NCBI GenBank assembly: GCA_942493045.1
Contig: OW818665.1
Span: 2,604,001 to 2,668,000 of the forward strand
Length of the DNA stretch: 64,000 bases
From: Teretinema sp942493045
GTDB lineage: Bacteria; Spirochaetota; Spirochaetia; Treponematales; Treponemataceae
Direction of reading: 5' to 3'
Made by a program: the position numbers and the translations under genes. Under the pieces are notes generated by a model. It was not told the origin of the DNA, did no database searches, and saw only the letters and a program-made list of their open reading frames with translations. This document shows, piece by piece, positions 25,058 to 31,856 of the stretch; positions within the stretch are counted from its first letter, which is position 1; each line of letters starts with the position of its first letter.

Positions 25058-26899
25058 TTACTTGTTTTCTCTGCGGGACAGCAGAAGTTTTACAAGATCT
25101 TCGCGCTTGAGCAAGGTCAGGGCTTCAACTACCAGCGCGCGGTTTTCGCCCTTGTTAAACTGCAGTAAGGCCCGCTGCAGGGCGCGTTCATGGGCCCCGC
25201 GGGCGACATGCAGAACCTGTCCGGTAGCGGGATCAAGACCGGTATAATACATACAGGTGGAGAGAGTTCCGGGCGTGGGGTAAAAGTCCTGGACCTGGTC
25301 CGGGACAAAGCCGGTTTTTTGCAGGGTCAGGGCGGTGTCCAGGGCGTCTGCCAGGGTCGCTCCGGGATGTCCGGCTATATAATAGGGGATCAGGTACTGT
25401 TTTTTCCCGAGCAGGGTGTTTTGCCGGTAAAAGGCCTCGGAAAAGGATTCGTACATTTCTTTGGTGCTCTTACGCATCAGGGCCAGGACGGCGTTGCTGG
25501 TATGCTCCGGCGCTACTTTGAGCTGTCCGGAGACATGGTGCTCGCACAATTCCTTTAAAAACTCGGTGCCGTGTTCCTGATCGAGCATCAGGTAGTCAAA
25601 GCGTATTCCGGAGCGGATAAATACTTTTTTAATGCCCGGAATGGCGCGCAGCCGGCGCAGCAGGGTTAGGTAGTCCCGGTGATCAGCGCGTAGGGCCGGG
25701 CAGGGAGTGTCTCCCAGGCATTGTTTGTCCCGGCAGGAGCCGGTAACAGCCTGTTTGGCGCAGGAAGACTGGCGGAAGTTGGCCGTCGGGCCGCCGACAT
25801 CATGAATGTACCCCTTAAAAGCGCTATGCGCGGTGAGCTCCCGGGCTTCTCTTTCCAGCGAGGCATGGGACCGGCTCTGAATCTGCCGGCCCTGATGAAA
25901 GGTAATGGCGCAAAAGGAACAGGCTCCAAAGCAGCCCCGGCAGCTGGTCAGCGAGAACTGCACCTCTTCGAGAGCCGGAATTCCGCCGGCGGCCGCGTAA
26001 TCCGGGTGAGCGGAGCGGGTATAGGGTAATTCGATCACCCGGTCAAATTCGGCCGTTTCCAGGGGCTGGGCCGGCTTTTCCTGTACAATGAAGCGGGTGT
26101 CGCTTCGCTCGATTAGAATATCGGCGTTGAAGGGATCGGTGTTTTGCTCCTGAAGCATAAAGTGCCGGCAGTAGGCTTCCTTATCGGCTTTTATCTCTTC
26201 GAAAGCGGGCAGTCGTACCCCGGTTTCCGGAAGATCAACTTCCGAGCCGGTTCTCCAGCAGGTCCCACGGATTCCGCGCAGCGCCAGGGCCGGGTTATTC
26301 AGATAGGTTGGGTTGCTCGGAGGGACGTGATTATTCTGAGTGGCGGCTTGGGCCAGGCGGACGGCGATCTCGCGCAGGGGGAGTTCTCCCATGCCATAGA
26401 CCAGTAAGTCGGCTTTGGTGTCCAGGAGTATTGAGCGCTTCAGGGTGTTCGACCAGTAGTCATAGTGCGCCAGGCGCCGTAGCGAGGCTTCGATGCCGCC
26501 GATAATCAGGGGAATGCCCTTTGAAACTTCCCGGATAACGGCGCAGTAGGCGGTCAGGGCCCGATCCGGCCTTAAGCCGATCTGGCCTCCGGGAGAATAA
26601 GCGTCTTCGGAGCGGGGTTTGTTGTTCGCGGTGTAGCGGGCGACCATGGAGTCCATGGCCCCGGCGCTGACCAGCCAGGCCAGACGGGGTTGGCCGAATT
26701 TCAGAAAGGCCGCTTTGGCCTCTTGCCCCTTCCAGGGCGGTTGAGCCAGGACGCAGACCCGGTAGCCTTCCGCTTCCAGCAGTCGTCCCAAAAGCGCCGC
26801 CGCGAAAGAAGGGTGATCGACGTAAGCGTCACCGGAAACCAGCACGAAATCGGTATACTCCCACCCGCGGTCGCTCATGTCCTGCGCTGTTACGGGCAA
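25058..26899 (-). CDS. YgiQ-family radical SAM protein
   Basis: A 613-aa radical SAM enzyme of unknown substrate. The [4Fe-4S] ligands are in a C-x3-C-x2-C cluster (CFGACSFC) near residue 320. The N terminus has the family segment DFVLVSGDAYVDHPSFAAALL, and downstream there are YIHDVGGPTANFR and HVSGQLKVAPEHTS. The start is uncertain: TTG at 26899 keeps the LPVT stretch that is conserved in the family, while an ATG at 26878 would drop it. The gene follows the NifU-like gene by 44 bases on the same strand and could receive its cluster from that scaffold, which is inference. Confidence 0.92.
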   Translation of the reverse strand: MPVTAQDMSDRGWEYTDFVLVSGDAYVDHPSFAAALLGRLLEAEGYRVCVLAQPPWKGQEAKAAFLKFGQPRLAWLVSAGAMDSMVARYTANNKPRSEDAYSPGGQIGLRPDRALTAYCAVIREVSKGIPLIIGGIEASLRRLAHYDYWSNTLKRSILLDTKADLLVYGMGELPLREIAVRLAQAATQNNHVPPSNPTYLNNPALALRGIRGTCWRTGSEVDLPETGVRLPAFEEIKADKEAYCRHFMLQEQNTDPFNADILIERSDTRFIVQEKPAQPLETAEFDRVIELPYTRSAHPDYAAAGGIPALEEVQFSLTSCRGCFGACSFCAITFHQGRQIQSRSHASLEREARELTAHSAFKGYIHDVGGPTANFRQSSCAKQAVTGSCRDKQCLGDTPCPALRADHRDYLTLLRRLRAIPGIKKVFIRSGIRFDYLMLDQEHGTEFLKELCEHHVSGQLKVAPEHTSNAVLALMRKSTKEMYESFSEAFYRQNTLLGKKQYLIPYYIAGHPGATLADALDTALTLQKTGFVPDQVQDFYPTPGTLSTCMYYTGLDPATGQVLHVARGAHERALQRALLQFNKGENRALVVEALTLLKREDLVKLLLSRRENK

Positions 26900-26943
26900 G
26901 AAGAGACTGCGCTCCGGTGGTTTCTGTGAGCTATTAATGGGGT

Positions 26944-27168
26944 TTATACCTGGTTGACTTCGGTGACGCCGGGAACGGTGGCCTTCAGATGGGCTTCAAC
27001 GCCCATTTTCAAGGTCATCGTGGCCATGGGACATGAGCCGCAGGCTCCGGTGAGCCGAACCAGTACCTTACCATCGTCTCCGACCGATACAAATTCAATA
27101 TCTCCCCCGTCGGCTTGCAGCTGCGGGCGAATATCTTCAAGGGCTTTTTTAACCTGTGTGTCGAGCAT
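26944..27168 (-). CDS. NifU-like iron-sulfur scaffold protein
   Basis: A 74-aa protein consisting only of the NifU C-terminal domain. The CGSCPMATMTLK segment carries the C-x2-C pair that binds an Fe-S cluster in Nfu-type scaffold and carrier proteins. AGGAG lies 7 bases before the ATG. It is transcribed toward ygiQ with its own promoter. Confidence 0.93.
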   Translation of the reverse strand: MLDTQVKKALEDIRPQLQADGGDIEFVSVGDDGKVLVRLTGACGSCPMATMTLKMGVEAHLKATVPGVTEVNQV

Positions 27169-27202
27169 ATTAATCTCCTATAAAAACGATGCTTGCAACT
27201 GA

Positions 27203-27231
27203 AAGATAACAGTCCGGCCGACTACGGTCAA
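27203..27231 (-). promoter_or_regulatory. Promoter of the NifU-like / ygiQ unit
   Basis: TTGACC (27226-27231), a 17-base spacer and TATCTT (27203-27208) on the minus strand, about 35 bases before the NifU-like start. Confidence 0.6.
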
Positions 27232-27247
27232 GTTACCAACCGGCTCC

Positions 27248-27286
27248 CTGCCCGCTATTGTTTCGGGCAGTTCAAACCGCTATACT
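27248..27286 (+). promoter_or_regulatory. Promoter and inverted repeat before the phosphofructokinase gene
   Basis: TTGTTT (27258-27263), a 17-base spacer and TATACT (27281-27286) form the promoter. CTGCCCG (27248-27254) and CGGGCAG (27264-27270) are a 7-bp inverted repeat flanking the -35 element, so it may be a regulator binding site. Confidence 0.6.
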
Positions 27287-27305
27287 CATTCTGAGGAGCA
27301 CATAA

Positions 27306-28682
27306 ATGAGTGATATGGAGTTTGATTTTACCATCGAGTCACTGGGCCCGTGCAAGGTGCATTCACCAATTCAGCTTTCAAACGTCGAAGGCGACTTTGT
27401 GGCAAATTACGTAACCGACGACGAGTTTATCCGTTACCGCATAGACGCGGCCGTCGATCAGATTATCGGGCCTTGCAAACGATCGGATCTGCTTGAAAAA
27501 GCCGGCCCTCGTGAAAATATTTTTTTTAATCCCAAACATGTACATGCCGCCATTGTGACCTGCGGCGGTTTGTGCCCCGGTATCAACGACGTTATCCGCG
27601 CTGTGGTGCGCTGTCTGTGGAACCGTTACGGCGTGCGCCGGATCAGCGGAGTGCGCTTCGGGTTCAAGGGTTTGCTGCCGGAATACGGTTTTGAAATTCT
27701 TCCGCTCAGCCCGGACATTGTAGACGACTGCCATAAGTCCGGCGGCTCGATCCTGGGAACCTCCCGCGGCGGCGGCGACCGGGTTATCGAAATCGCCGAC
27801 GCTATCGAGAATTTGAATCTCAACATGATTTTTATCGTCGGCGGCGACGGTACCCAGCGCGGTTCTCTGGAGATCGCCCAGGAAATAGAAAAACGCGGCC
27901 TGAAGATCGCCGTAATCGGCATACCGAAAACCGTGGATAACGATCTGTCCTTTATCCATAAATCCTTCGGATTTGACACTGCCGTAGTCAAGGCCGCCGA
28001 GTCGGTGGCTTCCGCTCATATGGAAGCCCATTCCCAGATTAATGGAATCGGCCTGGTTAAGTTGATGGGCCGGGAGTCCGGTTTTATCGCCACGCATACG
28101 GCCATTGCCAGTCATGAAGCCAACTTTGTACTGATTCCGGAAGTACCCTTCGAGCTGGACGGCCCGAAAGGCTTTTTGCATTGCCTGGAAGAACGCCTGC
28201 GCAGCCGGCACCATGCCGTTATCGTTTTAGCGGAAGGCGCCGGTCAGGATTTGATGAAGAGCGAGGGCGGTACCGATGATTCCGGCAACCGTAAATTGGC
28301 CGATGTCGGTTTGTTTATGCGCGACCGGATAACCGCGTATTTTAAGTCTATCGGCATGCATATAAACCTGAAGTATATCGATCCCAGTTATCAGATTCGT
28401 TCGGCCCCGGCGGCTCCGATCGACTCGATTTATTGCGAGCGGCTGGGAAACAATGCCGTGCACGCGGCCATGGCCGGTAAGACCAAGCTGATAATCGGCC
28501 TGGTACACCATAAATTCGTGCATTTACCGATAGCCGTCGTCACCAAAAAACGCAACTATGTCGATCCGGAAGGCTCGCTGTGGCGCGACGCCCTGGACGC
28601 GACCGGTCAGCCGATTCTGATGGTCAACGACAAGGAAGCTTTCTTGCGGAACAGCCAGGCTAAACAGAAAGCCGGGAAATAG
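27306..28682 (+). CDS. 6-phosphofructokinase, atypical G/K active-site clade
   Basis: A 458-aa glycolytic enzyme that phosphorylates fructose 6-phosphate. Core motifs: CGGLCPGINDVIR, the GGDGTQRGS loop with Gly182, and PKTVDNDL with Lys208 and catalytic Asp211. ATP enzymes of the Escherichia type have Gly and Gly at these two positions, and PPi enzymes have Asp and Lys. The Gly/Lys combination here is that of the trypanosomatid-like ATP-dependent clade, so ATP is the more likely donor, although spirochaete members are often labelled PPi-dependent. GAGGAG precedes the ATG, and the gene has its own promoter and terminator. Confidence 0.93.
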   Translation: MSDMEFDFTIESLGPCKVHSPIQLSNVEGDFVANYVTDDEFIRYRIDAAVDQIIGPCKRSDLLEKAGPRENIFFNPKHVHAAIVTCGGLCPGINDVIRAVVRCLWNRYGVRRISGVRFGFKGLLPEYGFEILPLSPDIVDDCHKSGGSILGTSRGGGDRVIEIADAIENLNLNMIFIVGGDGTQRGSLEIAQEIEKRGLKIAVIGIPKTVDNDLSFIHKSFGFDTAVVKAAESVASAHMEAHSQINGIGLVKLMGRESGFIATHTAIASHEANFVLIPEVPFELDGPKGFLHCLEERLRSRHHAVIVLAEGAGQDLMKSEGGTDDSGNRKLADVGLFMRDRITAYFKSIGMHINLKYIDPSYQIRSAPAAPIDSIYCERLGNNAVHAAMAGKTKLIIGLVHHKFVHLPIAVVTKKRNYVDPEGSLWRDALDATGQPILMVNDKEAFLRNSQAKQKAGK

Positions 28683-28730
28683 CATACGGGCTAAAACCGT
28701 TTGGCTGGCGACAATAAGTTTTCAAGGAAG

Positions 28731-28757
28731 GCGGGGCCTGCTGGTCCCGCTTTTTTT
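28731..28757 (+). terminator. Terminator of the phosphofructokinase gene
   Basis: GCGGGGCC and GGTCCCGC form an 8-bp stem (one G-T pair) with a TGCT loop, then seven T. Confidence 0.9.
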
Positions 28758-28769
28758 ATAGACGGTGGT

Positions 28770-29300
28770 CTAAAGCCGGGAAAAAATGAATCTGGCCAGG
28801 ATGGTATCTCTTTCATCCAGCAGGATTAATGTGTTTTCACCGTCTTCTTGTAAGGCGCGGGTTTTTGACAGAGCCTCGAAAAAAGTGTTTTCAAAGTTGC
28901 GGGCGGTGTCGTTCGGGGCGGCCATTCGGGTGGTGCGCGTCGCGGTGACGCGGAAGGTTCGTTTGGTGTTCCGTCCAACCCGGCCGGCTGTCCAGGTACC
29001 GGCAATTACGTTAAAGCCGCTGGTGCCCTCGAAGGTACCGTCGGTTTTGAACAGTATTTTCGCGCCATTGCCCTGATCCGGGGGCAGAATGTAAAAATCG
29101 GCTCCGGAAAGCAAACCGGCCAACAGCCAGGGTTTTCCGGTGAGCGCGAGTGGCTCGCTCCGACTTACCGATGTGACGCTTTCGGGCGCGGAACTATGAG
29201 GTGCAGCTGAAGCCTTTTCCAGGATGGCACAGGATGCGCAAAGCAATCCTGCGGCCACAACCCAAATTTTCAGGGTCTGTATTCTTGCATTCATATTCAT
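28770..29300 (-). CDS. META/HslJ-domain lipoprotein
   Basis: A 176-aa lipoprotein with lipobox CASC ending at Cys24. The mature part contains a META-domain-like region (about 70-176) with LFKTDGTFEGTSGFNVIAGTW, the glycine/asparagine turn typical of HslJ proteins, and a final hydrophobic strand. The function of META proteins is not settled; they are envelope-associated. There is no Shine-Dalgarno sequence: an extended -10 ends 6 bases before the first ATG. A second ATG two codons later is possible. Confidence 0.75.
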   Translation of the reverse strand: MNMNARIQTLKIWVVAAGLLCASCAILEKASAAPHSSAPESVTSVSRSEPLALTGKPWLLAGLLSGADFYILPPDQGNGAKILFKTDGTFEGTSGFNVIAGTWTAGRVGRNTKRTFRVTATRTTRMAAPNDTARNFENTFFEALSKTRALQEDGENTLILLDERDTILARFIFSRL

Positions 29301-29315
29301 AATAGGATAGTATCA
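29285..29315. promoter_or_regulatory. Overlapping divergent promoters of tRNA-Ala and the META lipoprotein
   Basis: Plus strand: TTGCAT (29285-29290), a 17-base spacer and TAGTAT (29308-29313), ten bases before the tRNA. Minus strand: TGA-TACTAT, an extended -10 at 29307-29312, six bases before the lipoprotein ATG. The two -10 hexamers share five bases, so the two promoters should exclude each other. Confidence 0.6.
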
Positions 29316-29322
29316 CAGTATC

Positions 29323-29395
29323 GGGGAATTAGCTCAGTTGGTAGAGCGACTGGTTCGCAATCAGTAGGTCGTCGGTTCGATTCCGATATTCTCCA
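29323..29395 (+). tRNA. tRNA-Ala (anticodon CGC)
   Basis: A full 73-base cloverleaf: acceptor GGGGAAT/ATTCTCC, D arm GCTC/GAGC, anticodon arm ACTGG/TCAGT with loop TTCGCAA, variable loop AGGTC, and T arm GTCGG/CCGAT with loop TTCGATT. The anticodon CGC (29356-29358) reads GCG. The G3-U70 pair in the acceptor stem is the classic alanine identity element and confirms the call. The CCA end is not encoded. Confidence 0.97.
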
Positions 29396-29426
29396 AAAAA
29401 GGAGTCCGCAAGGGCTCCTTTTTTTA
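29396..29426 (+). terminator. Terminator of tRNA-Ala
   Basis: GGAGTCC and GGGCTCC form a 7-bp stem closed by a GCAA tetraloop, followed by seven T, directly after the tRNA. Confidence 0.92.
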
Positions 29427-29430
29427 TTAA

Positions 29431-29451
29431 GGAGAATATCGGAATCGAACC
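29431..29451 (-). repeat. Inverted 21-bp copy of the tRNA-Ala 3' end
   Basis: Bases 29431-29451 are the exact reverse complement of 29374-29394, i.e. the T arm and 3' acceptor strand of the tRNA. It lies just after the tRNA terminator and before the toxin-antitoxin pair. The 220 bases from here to the antitoxin hold no gene that can be supported. It may be a remnant of an integrated element that used the tRNA, or a tRNA fragment brought in by recombination. Confidence 0.8.
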
Positions 29452-29615
29452 TCCGTCATTTTGAGCATTGGTTGAAAAAATGAGACCGGATTATCAGGTT
29501 TATTATAATTTATTGGATAGCTGGTAAGGGTAGGTGAATGGCGTAGCAAATTACGAGGCTCGTTCGCAGTTACTATCAACTTGACCGCGCAAATCGGTTT
29601 TTGTAATCACTAAAG

Positions 29616-29652
29616 CGTACGTGTTGCAGTATACACACGTACGTTGTATACT
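29616..29652 (+). promoter_or_regulatory. Promoter and operator of the toxin-antitoxin pair
   Basis: TTGCAG (29624-29629), a 17-base spacer and TATACT (29647-29652) form a good promoter. A 9-bp inverted repeat, CGTACGTGT (29616-29624) and ACACGTACG (29635-29643), overlaps the -35 and spacer, as expected for an operator bound by the antitoxin or the complex for autoregulation. Confidence 0.75.
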
Positions 29653-29670
29653 AATGGTAAGGAGACTGCC

Positions 29671-29904
29671 ATGCCATATAGTGCCACCAGATTCCGACAA
29701 AACTTGTATGCCATATTGGATAGCGTGCTTGAAAAAGGCCAGCCCGTGGAAATAGAGCGGAATGGGCATATTCTGCGCATCGTACCCGAAGAGCGCCGGT
29801 CCATCTGGGATCGCCTGGAAGTACACCAAATCGTTAATGGCGATCCGGAAGACCTGGTTTCTATGGATTGGTCGAATAGCTGGACCGGAGTTACCGAACC
29901 ATGA
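29671..29904 (+). CDS. Phd/YefM-family antitoxin
   Basis: A 77-aa protein. The ATG at 29671 has AAGGAG upstream and gives the expected N terminus: YSATRFRQNLYAILDSVLEKG is the Phd/YefM DNA-binding fold, followed by a strand PVEIERNGHILRIVP and an acidic, tryptophan-containing C-terminal tail that should wrap the toxin. It overlaps the toxin gene as ATGA. The pair is probably autoregulated through the palindrome upstream. Confidence 0.9.
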   Translation: MPYSATRFRQNLYAILDSVLEKGQPVEIERNGHILRIVPEERRSIWDRLEVHQIVNGDPEDLVSMDWSNSWTGVTEP

Positions 29905-30275
29905 TCTTCCTGGATACCCACGCCGTCGTCTGGCTGTACCAAAAAGATCAAACTCGTTTTTCTGATCTGGCGCTACAGCTGTTGGAAAGCGATGATCTGC
30001 GCATTTCACCTGCGGTCGCTCTGGAGCTGGAGTATCTGTTTGAAATCGGACGCTTAACCGAGCGCAGTCGTCCAATTCTGGCCTGGTTGGAGCGCGCCAT
30101 TCATCTGATCCAGGATCAGGCCGCTTTCAGCGCTGTGGTTGAGGCCAGCCTGGATGCATCCTGGACGCGCGATCCCTTTGACCGATTAATCGTAGCTCAT
30201 GCCAGCCTGCACGACGCGCCCCTGCTGTCCAAAGACCGCGTTATCGGCCAGTATTACCGGCACACCCGCTGGTGA
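29901..30275 (+). CDS. PIN-domain toxin (VapC-like)
   Basis: A 124-aa PIN-domain RNase. The acidic metal site is visible: Asp5 in FLDTHAVVW, Glu near residue 38 in SPAVALELEYL, and Asp residues in WTRDPFDRLIVAHA near 90, with a final LLSKDRVI strand. VapC-type enzymes cleave tRNA or rRNA; the target cannot be read from the sequence. A weak hairpin with seven T follows at about 30277-30310. Confidence 0.92.
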   Translation: MIFLDTHAVVWLYQKDQTRFSDLALQLLESDDLRISPAVALELEYLFEIGRLTERSRPILAWLERAIHLIQDQAAFSAVVEASLDASWTRDPFDRLIVAHASLHDAPLLSKDRVIGQYYRHTRW

Positions 30276-30315
30276 TTAAGGTGCCCGCATAAATGAGATT
30301 GCCTTTTTTTATTCC

Positions 30316-30344
30316 TTGACAAATTTCCTATCCCGACTGAAACT
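30316..30344 (+). promoter_or_regulatory. Possible promoter of the unknown protein gene
   Basis: A perfect TTGACA (30316-30321) is followed after 17 bases by a poor GAAACT (30339-30344), 52 bases before the next ATG. Confidence 0.35.
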
Positions 30345-30395
30345 TTCTTCATTCATAGTGAACGGTCTCAAGAGCGGCCGGTATAGGAGTGGAAA

Positions 30396-31247
30396 ATGTC
30401 CGATAATCTCAAGCAGGTAATTGCCGTAAAAAGTGACGAAGAATGGCTGAAATTCATGGAAGCCGAGAAGGCTTGCGGAACCTTTGTGAAAGAGTTACCC
30501 AACGCCAATTTTATGGGTAATAACTTTTCCAATTATTACAATAAAGTGATGCTGCTGCCGGAAGTGGACATGGGAGACTTTGCCGTAGACCGCAACGGGG
30601 ACCGCTATTTCCGTTCTGGACTGCCGGCCTATAGCGGTTATATCTGCAAGTTTTTTCCGGAGATTCTGGACAAGCTGCGCAAGTTTTCCTATATTCTCGG
30701 TCCGGGAAATGGCGGTAAGGTCGAGTTGCTCGGGCGGGTTAAAGAGGTTTTTAATTGGTGGAATAATTACGTATTTATTGATACCGTGGCTATCCGCATT
30801 CCAAACCTGGTGACGGTGTTTTTTGAGGATGGCAAGGCTGCCTTTGTGGGCGAGGACCTGATCGAGGCGCGGCTCGCGGAGCTCAAGGTTGAGTCGGCCG
30901 CGGATATTCCGCTCGGCCTGAAAGCTATACCGACCGGAACACCGCCGGAAACAATCGCCAAACTGTTTTACCATCTCTGCGTCAACGAGGATAATCAGGA
31001 AGTATGGATGAAACTGCTGGCCAAGGACTGCTTTTGGAACGGTAAACCGGAATCGAAAGTGTCTTCCTGGTGGAATTTAATGAAAAAGGGACGCTCCTAT
31101 TATTTTGTGCGCATTGCCGACGATGAAGAGGACCGCAAAAAGTATTTCTTCCAGATGCAGCTGAACGGCGTGGACACCAGTTCTCCGAACCCGATCACCG
31201 TCGTAAAAGAAGACGGCGAATGGCGGGTGCAAACGGCTAATCCCTGA
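30396..31247 (+). CDS. Conserved-looking cytosolic protein of unknown function
   Basis: A 283-aa protein with a clear AGGAG before its ATG. No signal peptide, membrane segment or known catalytic motif is seen. It is rich in aromatic residues, including paired tryptophans (FNWWNNY near 120 and SSWWNLM near 227), and its C-terminal part (about 185-280) ends in ITVVKEDGEWRVQ. That closing strand is common in NTF2-like or SnoaL-like alpha+beta domains, but the fold is only a guess. It ends one base before the convergent GNAT gene. Confidence 0.75.
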   Translation: MSDNLKQVIAVKSDEEWLKFMEAEKACGTFVKELPNANFMGNNFSNYYNKVMLLPEVDMGDFAVDRNGDRYFRSGLPAYSGYICKFFPEILDKLRKFSYILGPGNGGKVELLGRVKEVFNWWNNYVFIDTVAIRIPNLVTVFFEDGKAAFVGEDLIEARLAELKVESAADIPLGLKAIPTGTPPETIAKLFYHLCVNEDNQEVWMKLLAKDCFWNGKPESKVSSWWNLMKKGRSYYFVRIADDEEDRKKYFFQMQLNGVDTSSPNPITVVKEDGEWRVQTANP

Positions 31248-31248
31248 A

Positions 31249-31761
31249 CTAAAGAATCTTTTCAAAACAGATGAATTGTCCCTTCCGGTAGCTGACTATC
31301 CCGCGCTCGGAGTATCCGAGCGCGCGGTACAGCTTTAACGAAGCCGGGTTCAGTGAATAGGCGTCAAGACGGATCGAGGCATAGCCGTTAGCGCGCGCGT
31401 ATTCTTCGGCGTAGTGCATCATCAGTTGGGCGAGACCCTTGCCCTGCCAGTCGGGGTCCAGGGCCAGCCGGTGCAGCATCAGCGGACAGGGATCCGCTAA
31501 CTCCCAGCTGACTTCGGAGTATTCACGGTCCTGGTATTCGTTGAGGGACATGATGCCGATCAGATTCCCATCCGAAAAAAGACCGCGCTGACAGAAATTG
31601 CCGATATCCCGCGCGAACGTGACCGCGTCCGGATAGATATCGTCCCATTGTTCGATGCCCTCTTTACTTTGACGGGCTATAACGCGGCCGATCAGTGACA
31701 TAATTGCCGGAAGAGCCTGGTGATCCAGAAAATCGATGCTGTACATAGCTAAAAGTGACAT
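31249..31761 (-). CDS. GNAT-family N-acetyltransferase
   Basis: A 170-aa acetyltransferase. The acetyl-CoA binding motif A is visible as LALDPDWQGKGLAQLMMHYAEE (Q/R-x2-G-x-A type), followed by GYASIRLDAYSLNPASLKLYRALGY, the usual motif B. The substrate is unknown. AAGGA lies seven bases before the ATG. It is convergent with the unknown gene downstream. Confidence 0.88.
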   Translation of the reverse strand: MSLLAMYSIDFLDHQALPAIMSLIGRVIARQSKEGIEQWDDIYPDAVTFARDIGNFCQRGLFSDGNLIGIMSLNEYQDREYSEVSWELADPCPLMLHRLALDPDWQGKGLAQLMMHYAEEYARANGYASIRLDAYSLNPASLKLYRALGYSERGIVSYRKGQFICFEKIL

Positions 31762-31785
31762 TCCGGTCCTTGAAAGTCAAGTAAG

Positions 31786-31813
31786 TTGAATATTTTACGT
31801 GTTTCTCTACACT
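31786..31813 (+). promoter_or_regulatory. Promoter of the diguanylate cyclase gene
   Basis: TTGAAT (31786-31791), a 16-base spacer and TACACT (31808-31813), about 43 bases before the ATG. Confidence 0.45.
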
Positions 31814-31856
31814 CTGGCCTGTAATTTGATTAGAATAACCCGTATGGATGCTATGA

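Noticed and set aside
29551..30075. Minus-strand open frame of 174 codons across the antitoxin-toxin region
   Set aside because: The plus strand carries a complete, coupled Phd/PIN pair with promoter and operator; the opposite frame has no features.
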